Shown piece by piece: positions 6,799 through 15,811 of a DNA stretch of 64,000 nucleotides. The first letter of the stretch is position 1, and every line of letters starts with the position of its first letter. The DNA is from an uncultured Holdemanella sp. (GTDB lineage Bacteria; Bacillota_I; Bacilli_A; Erysipelotrichales; Erysipelotrichaceae): NCBI RefSeq assembly GCF_934772795.1, contig NZ_CAKVMR010000001.1, positions 62,001-126,000 on the forward strand, read 5' to 3'. The position numbers and the translations under genes were made by a program. The notes beneath the pieces are model-generated. The model did not search any database, had not been told where the DNA came from, and worked only from the letters and a program-made list of their open reading frames with translations.

Positions 6799-7168
6799 GA
6801 ATGGCTTTACCTTAGTTGAAATGTTGATCGTGCTCTTCATTGTTTCTATGCTTGGATTTGGAATATCCTTTCGTATGCACTCTTCTTTATATGTGTTTAT
6901 GAAGAATCTGCAGACTCTATGTATTACAGCCCAGGAAAAAGCATATGTCGAACATAAAAAAGTGTATGTGAAGCTAAATGATAAGATTTATGTAGATGAA
7001 GAGGAATATTTGATACCAAATGATATTGTATGTGATTCGGTATCCTTTTACTACAATGCCAAGGGCAATATGTCGAAGGCTCTATCTCTACATTGTCAAA
7101 ATGCATCCAGTCAAATGAAACTAGTGTTTCAGGTTGGTGCTGGGAGGGTTCGTCTTGAAAAAGAGTAA
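6776..7168 (+). CDS. comGD: ComGD-like minor competence pseudopilin
   Basis: A 130-residue type IV prepilin-like protein. The class III leader is short and polar and ends KNG, followed by FTLVEMLIVLFIVSMLGFG. Cleavage after Gly by ComC and N-methylation are expected. It is a minor pilin of the competence pseudopilus that brings DNA to the membrane. The ATG is preferred over an upstream TTG because only short leaders fit the family. It overlaps the comGC remnant by 23 bases and comGE by 14. The promoter should lie upstream of comGA beyond the prophage, so expression in the lysogen is doubtful. Confidence 0.8.
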   Translation: MDKPYPNKNGFTLVEMLIVLFIVSMLGFGISFRMHSSLYVFMKNLQTLCITAQEKAYVEHKKVYVKLNDKIYVDEEEYLIPNDIVCDSVSFYYNAKGNMSKALSLHCQNASSQMKLVFQVGAGRVRLEKE

Positions 7169-7316
7169 TGGTTTTTTATTAGAAGATGCCTTATTTGCGT
7201 TTTTTGTGATCTTGATTTGTGTAAGTTTATTATTGAATGGTGTATATACTTTATATTTTCAAAGGAATCTTAAAATCGATGAGAAAATTGAAAAGAAATG
7301 GTTTTACTCTGATTGA
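7155..7316 (+). CDS. comGE: ComGE-like competence pseudopilin, short
   Basis: A 53-residue protein starting at TTG with GGGAGGG five bases upstream. It reads MKKSNGF then LLEDALFAFFVILICVSLLL, a prepilin-like hydrophobic helix with Glu in the usual fifth position. Position between ComGD and ComGF identifies it. It is shorter than typical ComGE (about 80-115 residues), so the family assignment depends on context. It overlaps both neighbours. Confidence 0.6.
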   Translation: MKKSNGFLLEDALFAFFVILICVSLLLNGVYTLYFQRNLKIDEKIEKKWFYSD

Positions 7317-7671
7317 AGCCTTATTGGCCTTGTTTATCACAAGCCTAGTCAGTTTATTAGGGTGCATGCTGATGCGTTGTGCTTTACAATTTGCGCATAT
7401 GGATGTAGATACACAGAATCAATTTGCGATTTTACAATTAAGAAGAGAATTGGCACAGTCAAATGATTTGAAAATTGAATCGGATGGTTTAAGCTACATT
7501 TTAAATCATGAAAAGAAAGTCTTGTATTTTGATAAGCATCGCATTGTGAAAAGTCCTGGCTATGAAATCTATATGGAACAAATTGATGAGGCTATATTTT
7601 ATAAGAAAGAAGATGGATATTATGTTTGGTTTAAAAAGAAGAATAAAACCTATGACTTTGAACTCTATTAA
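7279..7671 (+). CDS. comGF: ComGF-like minor competence pseudopilin
   Basis: A 130-residue prepilin with a basic leader (MRKLKRNG), a cleavage site before FTLIEALLALFITSLVSLL, and a C-terminal sequence containing YEIYMEQIDEAIFYKKEDGYYVWFK, typical of ComGF. It is thought to help assemble the competence pilus tip. The ATG is taken because the leader length fits; AAAGGA is 12 bases upstream. It overlaps comGE by 38 bases. Confidence 0.75.
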   Translation: MRKLKRNGFTLIEALLALFITSLVSLLGCMLMRCALQFAHMDVDTQNQFAILQLRRELAQSNDLKIESDGLSYILNHEKKVLYFDKHRIVKSPGYEIYMEQIDEAIFYKKEDGYYVWFKKKNKTYDFELY

Positions 7672-8020
7672 TGGATATGCCAGTGAAGTAAGTTTAGTGT
7701 GTTTATTTCTAGTGCTTCAAATTGTCTCTTTTTTATCTTTGAGTACGATGCAAAATGTATATCTATTAAAGGCCAATCAACAAAATATTCTAGAACTATC
7801 CATCGTGGATCATGCCAAACATATGATTCATCATAATAATCGTATTAAGTTGTGTCATACAAGTGAAGAACCAATCAAACAAAAAGATGAATTTATACAG
7901 AATTGTAATGTGCATTTTGAAGATCATGAGACTTTTATTGAATGTACATACTTACATGTTTCAATGAAAATCTATTATGACGATAAGGCAATCGTTTCGG
8001 TTGATATTGACGAACAATGA
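7652..8020 (+). CDS. comGG: ComGG-like last gene of the comG operon
   Basis: A 122-residue protein with an N-terminal hydrophobic helix (VSLVCLFLVLQIVSFLSL) and a polar remainder with two Cys. As in many ComGG proteins, the prepilin cleavage motif is weak. Identity is mainly from being last in the comG series, overlapping comGF by 20 bases. The leuS promoter lies in its last codons. Confidence 0.55.
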   Translation: MTLNSINGYASEVSLVCLFLVLQIVSFLSLSTMQNVYLLKANQQNILELSIVDHAKHMIHHNNRIKLCHTSEEPIKQKDEFIQNCNVHFEDHETFIECTYLHVSMKIYYDDKAIVSVDIDEQ

Positions 8021-8035
8021 AAAAAAAGATAAAAT
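8007..8035 (+). promoter_or_regulatory. leuS promoter
   Basis: TTGACG, a 17-base gap and TAAAAT, overlapping the end of comGG. Transcription would start near 8042, just before the T-box leader, so leuS does not depend on comG. Confidence 0.7.
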
Positions 8036-8041
8036 TGATGC

Positions 8042-8260
8042 ATAGCGATGAATTAGAGTAGTAGAAGGAAATGGCAATTTTTAGAGAGCTAAAGTTGGTG
8101 GAATTTAGCATTGTACAGCCTTTGAACTTGCTAAGGAGCTGATGAGTAATGTTATCCGTATGCTCTGCGATAAAGAGTTTGAGGGGCACAATGAGAATTG
8201 TGAACTAAGGTGGTACCGCGTACAAACGTCCTTAGATTTCAAGGGCGTTTTTTATTTTTT
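8042..8260 (+). promoter_or_regulatory. T-box riboswitch, leuS
   Basis: It contains the stem I distal-loop signature (AGAGAGC...GGTGG), the T-box core AAGGTGGTACCGCG at 8207-8220, and the terminator ACGTCCTT/AAGGGCGT with a T-run from 8226. Uncharged tRNA-Leu should stabilise the antiterminator. I could not assign the specifier triplet with confidence, because the sequence before CTTTGAAC does not align cleanly with the other three T-boxes here. Confidence 0.92.
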
Positions 8261-8274
8261 AATAGGAGGCTAAT

Positions 8275-10689
8275 ATGTACGATCATTTAGAAGTAGAAAA
8301 GAAATGGCACAAATATTGGGCAGATCATGAAACATTTAAAACAGATGTTTGGGATTTTTCAAAACCTAAATTTTATGCACTAGACATGTTCCCATATCCT
8401 AGTGGTGTAGGATTACATGCCGGACATCCAGAAGGATATACAGCTACAGATATCGTTTCGCGTATGAAACGTATGCAAGGATATAACGTTCTTCACCCAA
8501 TGGGATATGACTCATTTGGACTTCCAGCTGAACAATATGCTGTTCAAACAGGAAACAATCCAAATGGATTCACACAAAAAAACATCAAGACTTTCACAAA
8601 ACAGTTACAGGAATTGGGATTTGATTATGACTGGTCAAAAATGATTGCCACATCAGATCCAGAATTCTATCACTGGACACAATGGATCTTTAAACAATTG
8701 TATAACGATGGCTATGCCAAGTATGTAGATATGCCAGTAAACTGGTGTGAAGAATTAGGTACAGTATTATCGAACGATGAAGTTATCGATGGTAAGAGTG
8801 AACGTGGTGGATATCCAGTGATTCGTAAAAACATGAAACAACTTTGTATCGACCAGGCTGCTTTTGCGGAACGATTACTAGAAGGTTTGAATGAAATTGA
8901 CTGGCCAGAATCTACAAAGGAAATGCAAAGAAACTGGATTGGACGTTCAACCGGTGTTGAAGTTCAATTTGAAATCGTAGGTGGAGGAAAATTCTCTATC
9001 TTTACAACATGTATCGAAACAATCTATGGTATTACATTCATGGTACTTGCACCAGATGGAGATTTAGTGCAGGAATTAATGCCAAGAATTAAAAATCAGG
9101 ATGAAGTAAAAGCTTATATTCAAGAAACGGTTTCAAAATCGGAAATGGACCGTACAGAATTGAATAAAGGAAAAACAGGATGTCGTCTAGAAGGTATTAA
9201 AGCCATCAATCCAGTCAATGGTAGAGAAGTTGAAGTCTTTATTGGAGATTTCGTTTTAGCAAACTATGGGACAGGTGCTGTTATGGCTGTACCAAGTCAT
9301 GATCAACGTGACTTTGAATATGCGATTGCCCATAATATTGACAGGATTCAAGTTATTGAAGGACAAGATGTAAGTGAACATGCCTTTGAAAAACAGGACT
9401 ATTTAGGAAAAGGCTGCAAGCTAATTAACTCTGAAGAATTTACAGGTTTGACTGTAGAAGAGGCAAAAGTAGCTATCACTAAAAAATTAGTGGATATGGG
9501 TATTGCGAAAGAAACAGTGAATTATCGTTTCCGTGAATGGATCTTTGCACGTCAGCGTTATTGGGGAGAACCAGTTCCAATCGTACACTTAGAAGATGGA
9601 ACAGACTATGTTCTTCCAGATGAAGAGTTGCCATTGATCTTACCTGAACTTGAAGACTACAAGGGACACAATGGTAAGGCTCCACTAGAAAATGCGACAG
9701 AATGGAAACAATACAACCAAAATGGTGTAAAGGGTGTTCGTGAAACAAGTACAATGCCAGGATCTGCCGGATCTTCATGGTATTATTTACGTTATATTGA
9801 TCCACACAATGATAAACAATTGGCCGATCCAGAATTATTAAAGCACTGGATGCCAGTTGATCTATACGTGGGTGGACCCGAACATGCGGTAGGACACTTG
9901 ATGTATTCTCGTATTTGGAATAATTATCTATACGACAAGGGTGTTGTGGCATGTAAAGAACCATTCAAGAAATTAGTGCACCAAGGTATGATCTTAGGTG
10001 AAAACGGAATTAAAATGGGTAAACGATTCCCAGAATATGTAGTCAATCCTTCAGATATCGTTAAAAAATATGGTGCTGATACACTACGTCTATATGAAAT
10101 GTTCATGGGACCATTAGAACAAAGTAAACCATGGTCAATGGCTGGTTGTGATGGAGCTAGAAGATGGATCGATCGTGTTTATCGTTTATTCATTGAATCT
10201 GGTAAAGTCACAGATACAAATGATGGTAAGTTGGATAAAGTTTACAACCAGACTGTTAAAAAGGTTACTGAAGATTATGAAGCATTAGGCTTCAATACAG
10301 CGATTTCACAGATGATGATTTTTGTGAATGAAGCTTATAAAGCAGAAACCGTTTATAAACCATATGCCGAAGGAATTGTGAAGATGCTTTCATGTATTAC
10401 ACCTCATATTGGTGAAGAAATGTGGCAATTACTAGGTCACGAAGATACAATTGCGTATGAGCCTTGGCCAACGTATGATGAAGCAAAATTGATTGAAGAT
10501 ACAATCACTTGTGTTGTTCAGGTCAATGGTAAAGTGCGTGGTAAATTTGAAGCGGCTGTTGGTTCTAGCAATGAAGAACTTGAAAAACAAGCTATGGAAC
10601 TAGAAACAGTTCAGCGTCAGCTTGAAGGAAAGACAATTCGTAAAGTTATCGTTGTTAAGGGTAAAGTTGTAAACATTGTTGCCAACTAA
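8275..10689 (+). CDS. leuS: Leucyl-tRNA synthetase
   Basis: An 804-residue class Ia synthetase that charges tRNA-Leu. The HIGH-type motif lies in YPSGVGLHAGH (about 41-51), and the editing (CP1) domain follows, including the GTGAVMAVPSHDQRD signature. The second ATP motif is KMGKR near residue 580 instead of canonical KMSKS. The C-terminus (VQVNGKVRGK) matches bacterial LeuRS. AGGAGG precedes the start. Expression is controlled by the T-box upstream. The FemX-like gene follows 11 bases later with no terminator, so the two are co-transcribed. Confidence 0.98.
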   Translation: MYDHLEVEKKWHKYWADHETFKTDVWDFSKPKFYALDMFPYPSGVGLHAGHPEGYTATDIVSRMKRMQGYNVLHPMGYDSFGLPAEQYAVQTGNNPNGFTQKNIKTFTKQLQELGFDYDWSKMIATSDPEFYHWTQWIFKQLYNDGYAKYVDMPVNWCEELGTVLSNDEVIDGKSERGGYPVIRKNMKQLCIDQAAFAERLLEGLNEIDWPESTKEMQRNWIGRSTGVEVQFEIVGGGKFSIFTTCIETIYGITFMVLAPDGDLVQELMPRIKNQDEVKAYIQETVSKSEMDRTELNKGKTGCRLEGIKAINPVNGREVEVFIGDFVLANYGTGAVMAVPSHDQRDFEYAIAHNIDRIQVIEGQDVSEHAFEKQDYLGKGCKLINSEEFTGLTVEEAKVAITKKLVDMGIAKETVNYRFREWIFARQRYWGEPVPIVHLEDGTDYVLPDEELPLILPELEDYKGHNGKAPLENATEWKQYNQNGVKGVRETSTMPGSAGSSWYYLRYIDPHNDKQLADPELLKHWMPVDLYVGGPEHAVGHLMYSRIWNNYLYDKGVVACKEPFKKLVHQGMILGENGIKMGKRFPEYVVNPSDIVKKYGADTLRLYEMFMGPLEQSKPWSMAGCDGARRWIDRVYRLFIESGKVTDTNDGKLDKVYNQTVKKVTEDYEALGFNTAISQMMIFVNEAYKAETVYKPYAEGIVKMLSCITPHIGEEMWQLLGHEDTIAYEPWPTYDEAKLIEDTITCVVQVNGKVRGKFEAAVGSSNEELEKQAMELETVQRQLEGKTIRKVIVVKGKVVNIVAN

Positions 10690-10700
10690 GAAGGTGTGTT

Positions 10701-11954
10701 ATGCAAATCAAAACCATAAGTATTCAAGAGTATCGAGATTATTTAGATACTCTTGATGCTGTTATCTTTCAACAATCGGATTTTCAGGCACAAAAGTTTA
10801 TGCATGATGGTTGGCAAGTTGAATTTATTCAAGCTATTGAACTAGATAAAGTATATGCAACGTGTATGCTTGCATATATTCCTTTGATGAAAGTCTTTAA
10901 ATATTGTTATATTTCAAGAGGATTTATTGCTGATTATAAACAAAAGGATAAACTTAATAGTTTTGTATCCGAGTTGAAAAAATACCTTAAAAAGAAGAAT
11001 GTTGTGTATCTAGAAACGGATCCAGAAATTGATTTACAAGAAAGAGATAAAGATGGAAATGTTGTTGAAGGTGGATTCAATAATTTTGATGTAGTAGAAA
11101 ATTTGAAGTCATCAGGCTTTGTACAACTTCCATTGACTCAAGGCTATGATTTAAATAAAGAGTGTCGTTGGTGTTCAAGTTTAGATCTACGTAATAAAAC
11201 GGCCGATGATATTTTTAAAGAGTTTTCTTACACAACAAGACAGGACGTTCGTAGTGCACAAAAATATTGTGTAAATGTTAGAAAATTAAATGTTAATGAA
11301 TTAGATATTTTAGATTCTATGGAACAAGAGACGAGTAAACGTCATAACTTCCATGCTTTTGATTTAAACTATTATAAAGAACTTTATGAGTTCTATGGTG
11401 ATGATCATGTAGAAACGTGGTTGTCTTATTTAGATTTAGATCAATATTCTTCTAAAATACAGAAAGAATATGATAAGACTTTAAAAGACATTGAAAAAAC
11501 AAAGGCATTCTTAGAAGCGAATCCTGGCAATGTCAAAAAGGAAAAGCGTTTAAAGACTGATGAAGAATACTATAATTCTTTAAAGAAAAAATTAAACCAA
11601 ATTTCAGATTTAAAAAATGAATACGGGGATATTGTACCTTTGGCTTGTTGTTTGTTCTTGAAGTATTCAAATCAAATTATTTATTTGGTTGGATCAAGTA
11701 ATTATGAACAAAGAGTCTTTAGAGGACCATATGCGATTCATTGGAATATGATTCAAGAAGCTATAGAAGAAGGGTATGAGTACTATAACTTCTATGGTAT
11801 TAGTGGTTTATTCAAACCTGAACAAGAGGGGTATGGAGTATTTGATTTTAAAAGAGGTTTTAATGCTGTAGTGCGTGAATATATTGGTAACTTCATTCTT
11901 CCTTGTAAACCGTTTATTTTTAAAATTTACAACAATTTAAAACATATTTGTTGA
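10701..11954 (+). CDS. FemABX-family peptidoglycan branching aminoacyltransferase
   Basis: A 417-residue protein of the FemA/FemX/MurM family, which uses aminoacyl-tRNA to add amino acids to the stem-peptide lysine of lipid II at the cytoplasmic membrane face. It has two GNAT-like halves. The helical coiled-coil arm is obvious between about 250 and 310 (KTLKDIEKTKAFLEANPG onward). A late 'YNFYGISG' motif is typical. It lies directly downstream of leuS and shares its transcript, so leucine T-box control may extend to it. Which amino acid is added cannot be read here. Confidence 0.88.
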   Translation: MQIKTISIQEYRDYLDTLDAVIFQQSDFQAQKFMHDGWQVEFIQAIELDKVYATCMLAYIPLMKVFKYCYISRGFIADYKQKDKLNSFVSELKKYLKKKNVVYLETDPEIDLQERDKDGNVVEGGFNNFDVVENLKSSGFVQLPLTQGYDLNKECRWCSSLDLRNKTADDIFKEFSYTTRQDVRSAQKYCVNVRKLNVNELDILDSMEQETSKRHNFHAFDLNYYKELYEFYGDDHVETWLSYLDLDQYSSKIQKEYDKTLKDIEKTKAFLEANPGNVKKEKRLKTDEEYYNSLKKKLNQISDLKNEYGDIVPLACCLFLKYSNQIIYLVGSSNYEQRVFRGPYAIHWNMIQEAIEEGYEYYNFYGISGLFKPEQEGYGVFDFKRGFNAVVREYIGNFILPCKPFIFKIYNNLKHIC

Positions 11955-11979
11955 GTTTAGATTCTAGATTCGATATAAT
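11951..11979 (+). promoter_or_regulatory. tyrS promoter
   Basis: TTGAGT, a 17-base gap and TATAAT, with the -35 element overlapping the stop codon of the FemX-like gene. It starts the T-box transcript near 11986. Confidence 0.75.
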
Positions 11980-11985
11980 AAGTTC

Positions 11986-12190
11986 GCTATGATAAGAAAG
12001 AGTACACAGATTATCTATTTCTTAGAGAGAAACTGGCTGGTGTAAAGTTTCAAATAGACCTGTGGAATACACCTTGGAGCTTCAATTTTGACGTATACCT
12101 GCGTTAAAGGTTTAAGTGCATACAAAGAATTTTTGTATGAAGTAAGGTGGTACCGCGATTCAATCGTCCTTATCGGGCGATTTTTTTTAT
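11986..12190 (+). promoter_or_regulatory. T-box riboswitch, tyrS (Tyr specifier)
   Basis: Stem I shows CACAG pairing with CTGTG, then GAA-TAC-ACC and TTGGAGC. The UAC triplet at 12068-12070 is the tyrosine specifier. The distal loop (AGAGAG...GGCTGGTG), T-box core (12144-12157) and terminator AATCGTCC/GGGCGATT plus T-run (from 12162) are all present. Confidence 0.95.
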
Positions 12191-12206
12191 TATCAGGGAG
12201 GACAAA

Positions 12207-13439
12207 ATGGAATTATTTGAAGAATTGAAATGGCGTGGTTTAGTTGACAACGTTACAAGTGAAGAAGTAGAAGATGTCATCAATAATGGGGAAGTCACAT
12301 TTTATATTGGGACAGATCCAACGGCAGATAGCTTGCACATTGGACACTATTCATCTTTGTTGATGGCAAAACGTTTAGAAAAACATGGACATCATCCAAT
12401 TATGTTGGTAGGTGGAGCTACTGGATTTATTGGAGATCCAAAGGCAACTGGCGAAAGAAGTATGTTGGCTCCAGAAGTATTAAAGTCTAACTATGATGCA
12501 TTACATGCACAAATCTCTAAATTATGGGGCTTTGACATGGTCAATAACTTAGACTGGACAAAAGATATCACAATTATTGATTTCTTGCGTGACTATGGAA
12601 AATTGTTCAACGTAAACTACATGTTGAATAAGGAAACTGTAAAGAAACGTTTGGATTCAGGAATTAGTTATACAGAATTTTCTTATATGATCCTTCAATC
12701 TTTAGACTTCTTAAATCTATATCAGACAAAAGGATGTACGATGCAGATTGGTGGACAGGACCAATGGGGAAATATCACTTCAGGTCTAGAGTTGATTCGT
12801 AAAAAATGTGGTGCTGATGTGAAATGTTACGGATTGACTATGCCATTGATCACGAAGGCAGATGGAACTAAATTTGGTAAGAGTGAAACGGGAACTGTTT
12901 GGTTGGATCCTAAAAAGACTTCACCATATGAACTATACCAATTCTTGTTTAATACAGATGATTCAAAGGTTATTGAATACTTAAAGAAATTAACGTTCCT
13001 AACAAAAGAAGAAATCGATGCTTTAGAAGTATCTTTAAAAGAAGATGCTGGAAGACGTGAAGCACAAAAGAAATTGGCTGAAGAAGTTGTACGTGATTTA
13101 CATGGTGAAGAAGGTTTAGAATCTGCATTAAAGATCACAAATGCCTTATTTAGAGGTCAATTAAATGATTTAGATGAACAACAACGTCTAGATGCTGTTA
13201 AAAACATGGATAAAGTAGACCAGGAAGCTGGTAAGACTTTAATTGATGTTTTAGTGGAGGCTAAAATTGCTTCAAGTCGTCGTGAAGCTAGAGAATGGAT
13301 CAAAGGAAACTCAATTAGTTTAAACGGTGTAAAAGTCAATGATGAAACATTGGTTATAGATTCATCACAGGCTTATGTATCAAACTATGTGATCATTCGT
13401 CGTGGTAAGAAAAGATATTACTGCTTAAATTTAAAATAA
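12207..13439 (+). CDS. tyrS: Tyrosyl-tRNA synthetase
   Basis: A 410-residue class Ic enzyme charging tRNA-Tyr. The HIGH-type motif is in DPTADSLHIGH, the tyrosine-binding region includes GGQDQWGN, and the second ATP motif is KFGKS. A C-terminal S4 RNA-binding domain covers the last ~65 residues (SSRREAREWI). The ATG after AGGGAGGAC is the start; an in-frame ATG 60 bases upstream is rejected because it lies inside the T-box terminator. A terminator follows at 13447-13471. Confidence 0.98.
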   Translation: MELFEELKWRGLVDNVTSEEVEDVINNGEVTFYIGTDPTADSLHIGHYSSLLMAKRLEKHGHHPIMLVGGATGFIGDPKATGERSMLAPEVLKSNYDALHAQISKLWGFDMVNNLDWTKDITIIDFLRDYGKLFNVNYMLNKETVKKRLDSGISYTEFSYMILQSLDFLNLYQTKGCTMQIGGQDQWGNITSGLELIRKKCGADVKCYGLTMPLITKADGTKFGKSETGTVWLDPKKTSPYELYQFLFNTDDSKVIEYLKKLTFLTKEEIDALEVSLKEDAGRREAQKKLAEEVVRDLHGEEGLESALKITNALFRGQLNDLDEQQRLDAVKNMDKVDQEAGKTLIDVLVEAKIASSRREAREWIKGNSISLNGVKVNDETLVIDSSQAYVSNYVIIRRGKKRYYCLNLK

Positions 13440-13446
13440 AGCAATA

Positions 13447-13471
13447 GGCCAGTTTAAAATACTGGTCTTTT
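13447..13471 (+). terminator. tyrS terminator
   Basis: GGCCAGT pairs with ACTGGTC (one G-U wobble) around TTAAAAT, followed by TTTTG. Confidence 0.7.
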
Positions 13472-13533
13472 GTAATTATGTACATGTCGAAATGACATGA
13501 TATTATTTATTTCGTTTTTGTTTATGATAGTAT

Positions 13534-14817
13534 ATGAGTATGGATGAGATGGATATAAAATTATTTGAAGAAATTGTGAATGCATATCGAGAATCATGCT
13601 CTATTCAAGATACCGCAAAACGGTTTGAGCTTTCTAGATCGAAAGTTCGCAAAATTTTGATCACCATGCAAGAAATAACTTCACCGATTACAGAATCCGC
13701 TTTGCCTTTGCTGAAGGAGGGGAAGACACAAGAAGAAGTGGCTGAAATATTGAATATTTCAAATGCGACTTTATCTACATATCTACCGTATTCAAACCGC
13801 ATTTTCTATAAAGAAAATCGAAGCCTAAATGCGTTACGATGTGAAAATTATAGAGCTAGGCAAGAGATAGCTAAAAAAAATCAGGTTGCACACAATGTTT
13901 CTTTAAAAGAAGAAGGAGATGATTATATTATGAAAGAAACAAAAGGTTTAGTATTAAAATTAGAATTAGATACAAAATATGCAGATATGTATGTATTAAG
14001 AAAATATGGAAATGTAAAGGATGGTATTTCTAGGACTTTTGTAGTTCCTGTGGATATGCCACTTCATAATTTACATTATGCGATTCAAAGAGCTTTTGGC
14101 TGGCAAAACAGTCATCTACATCATTATCAATTTACGAATGAAGTCTTTAATGAGATTACTAGAAATAAATATAGTGTTTGGAGTCATTTGTGCGGTGTTT
14201 ATTTTCGCTTTCCAAGTGAAGATTTTGATGATTGGTATTGGGATGATAATTATGATGAGGGACAGAGTTTTAAAAGTTGGTTAAGAAAAAAATACACTCG
14301 TCCATATGTATATCGTGGATATCAAGAAACGTATGAGTATGCACAAGAACAAGTGCAAAGTATGGATGATGAAATTATGGTTGGTCCTAGCTTTGAAGAA
14401 TATCGAAAGGGGATACATACGCTTAGGGAAATTAAGACACTGGATGCAACAATGGAAGAATTTAGTAGAAGCTGTACATATGGTTGTAACGAAATCATGG
14501 AAAGACTTGGTGTTGGCCTAATTATGGATATAGCTGGTGAATCGGGTTTAATCTACAAATACGATTATGGAGATGGATGGACAATTCATATTACTAAAAT
14601 AGATGAAGTGGAATCTGTAAAGAAAGTACATTGTATTGCAGCCGATGGTTTAAACGTTTTAGATGATGTCGGTGGTGTTGGTGGCTTTTGCGAATTCTTA
14701 AAAGGAATTCATGGTGAAGCACAAAATGGGCCTTATGATGATCCGGTAGAAAGTCGACAATGGGCAAGATATCTAGGTTGGACAGGTCGTATCGTTAAAC
14801 CTGAAAATATGTTGTAA
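13534..14817 (+). CDS. HTH plus plasmid pRiA4b ORF3-like domain protein
   Basis: A 427-residue protein. The first ~120 residues contain two helix-turn-helix-like repeats (DTAKRFELSRSKVRKIL and TQEEVAEILNISNATLSTYL). The rest matches the pRiA4b ORF-3-like family: LKLELD, FVVPVDMPLHNLHYAIQRAFGW, HLHHYQF, YKYDYGDGWTIHI and an acidic Asp/Trp-rich stretch. This family is common near mobile elements, and its biochemical role is unknown. No ribosome binding site precedes ATG 13534 (another ATG is at 13540); a TATGAT six bases upstream hints at leaderless translation. A terminator follows. Confidence 0.75.
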   Translation: MSMDEMDIKLFEEIVNAYRESCSIQDTAKRFELSRSKVRKILITMQEITSPITESALPLLKEGKTQEEVAEILNISNATLSTYLPYSNRIFYKENRSLNALRCENYRARQEIAKKNQVAHNVSLKEEGDDYIMKETKGLVLKLELDTKYADMYVLRKYGNVKDGISRTFVVPVDMPLHNLHYAIQRAFGWQNSHLHHYQFTNEVFNEITRNKYSVWSHLCGVYFRFPSEDFDDWYWDDNYDEGQSFKSWLRKKYTRPYVYRGYQETYEYAQEQVQSMDDEIMVGPSFEEYRKGIHTLREIKTLDATMEEFSRSCTYGCNEIMERLGVGLIMDIAGESGLIYKYDYGDGWTIHITKIDEVESVKKVHCIAADGLNVLDDVGGVGGFCEFLKGIHGEAQNGPYDDPVESRQWARYLGWTGRIVKPENML

Positions 14818-14825
14818 AGAAAAAC

Positions 14826-14868
14826 ACGTGGTTAGACATTTTTGCCTTGCCACGTATTTTTTTTTACC
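14826..14868. terminator. Bidirectional terminator between convergent genes
   Basis: ACGTGG pairs with CCACGT across an 18-base loop; a long T-run follows on the plus strand. The minus-strand radical SAM gene ends inside the loop. Confidence 0.6.
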
Positions 14869-15761
14869 ATTAACTTATCAATTTCATTTGTCACGATTGT
14901 TTTTTTGATTGTCCATTTTGGTTCAATTAAATCTTTCGCAATTCCATCACCCGTTAATCGTTCAATAATAACATCTTGTGGTAAGAGTTCCAATTGATCG
15001 ACTACAATATCAACATATTCTTCTAAAGTTAAAATATGAAATGGTTCTTTTTCGTACTCTTTAGCCATTTGTGTGCCTTCAATTAAATGCAGCATATGGA
15101 TCTTGATCGCATCTGGTTTGTGCTTAGAAATTTGTTTTACGGTTTCTAACATATCCGATTTGGATTCATTTGGAAGACCATTAATGATATGCACACAAGA
15201 TTTGATGTTTGTGGATTTAAGTTTATCCAACCAATCAAATACGATCTGTGTACTATGTTTACGATTACATCGTTCCATGGTACTTTCGTGTACACTTTGT
15301 AGTCCTAACTCTAGCCAGACTTCTTTATCTTGTTTGTTTAAATATTCAATGACTTCATCACTTAAACAATCGGCACGTGTCGCAATGGCTACACCAGGAA
15401 TGTCTGGGTCTTTAAAGAATGGATCATATATTTTCTTTAAGACTTCAAGTGGAGCATATGTATTGGAATAGCTTTGGAAGTACGCAAACCCAAGACAATC
15501 TGGCCACTTATTTTGCATGCGCTTTAAGCCTTCTTTATATTGTTTCTGTAATGAATCATCAAAACACAGAATACTGTCACCAGAACCCATGCTTGAACAA
15601 AATGTACATCCATTGATACCTTTTGAACCATCGCGATTTGGACAGGTAAAACCTGCATTTAATGGAATCTTAGCTACTTTTTGATGATATTTGTTGCGAA
15701 AATAGTAATTGATTGTTTGATATCTTTTATTGTCATTTGAATAAGGATAAGGATTGTTCAT
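14832..15761 (-). CDS. ytqA: TIGR01212-family radical SAM protein (YtqA-like)
   Basis: A 309-residue radical SAM protein. The cluster-binding Cys are in CPNRDGSKGINGCTFC, the spaced form seen in the TIGR01212/YtqA family. Later motifs GLQSVHESTMERCNR and HIINGLPNE fit the elongator-protein-3-like fold. The substrate is not established, although relatives have been linked to tRNA modification. The ATG reading MNNPYPYS is chosen over a TTG 12 bases earlier. It converges on the HTH/pRiA4b gene. Confidence 0.88.
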   Translation of the reverse strand: MNNPYPYSNDNKRYQTINYYFRNKYHQKVAKIPLNAGFTCPNRDGSKGINGCTFCSSMGSGDSILCFDDSLQKQYKEGLKRMQNKWPDCLGFAYFQSYSNTYAPLEVLKKIYDPFFKDPDIPGVAIATRADCLSDEVIEYLNKQDKEVWLELGLQSVHESTMERCNRKHSTQIVFDWLDKLKSTNIKSCVHIINGLPNESKSDMLETVKQISKHKPDAIKIHMLHLIEGTQMAKEYEKEPFHILTLEEYVDIVVDQLELLPQDVIIERLTGDGIAKDLIEPKWTIKKTIVTNEIDKLMVKKNTWQGKNV

Positions 15762-15811
15762 TGTATCACCCAAAGCATTGTAACATAAAAAGAAACTGCG
15801 TGTGCAGTTTC

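Noticed and set aside
9479..9964. 161-codon minus-strand frame inside leuS
   Set aside because: It is fully within the conserved leuS gene and has no start signal; its composition is that of an antisense shadow.
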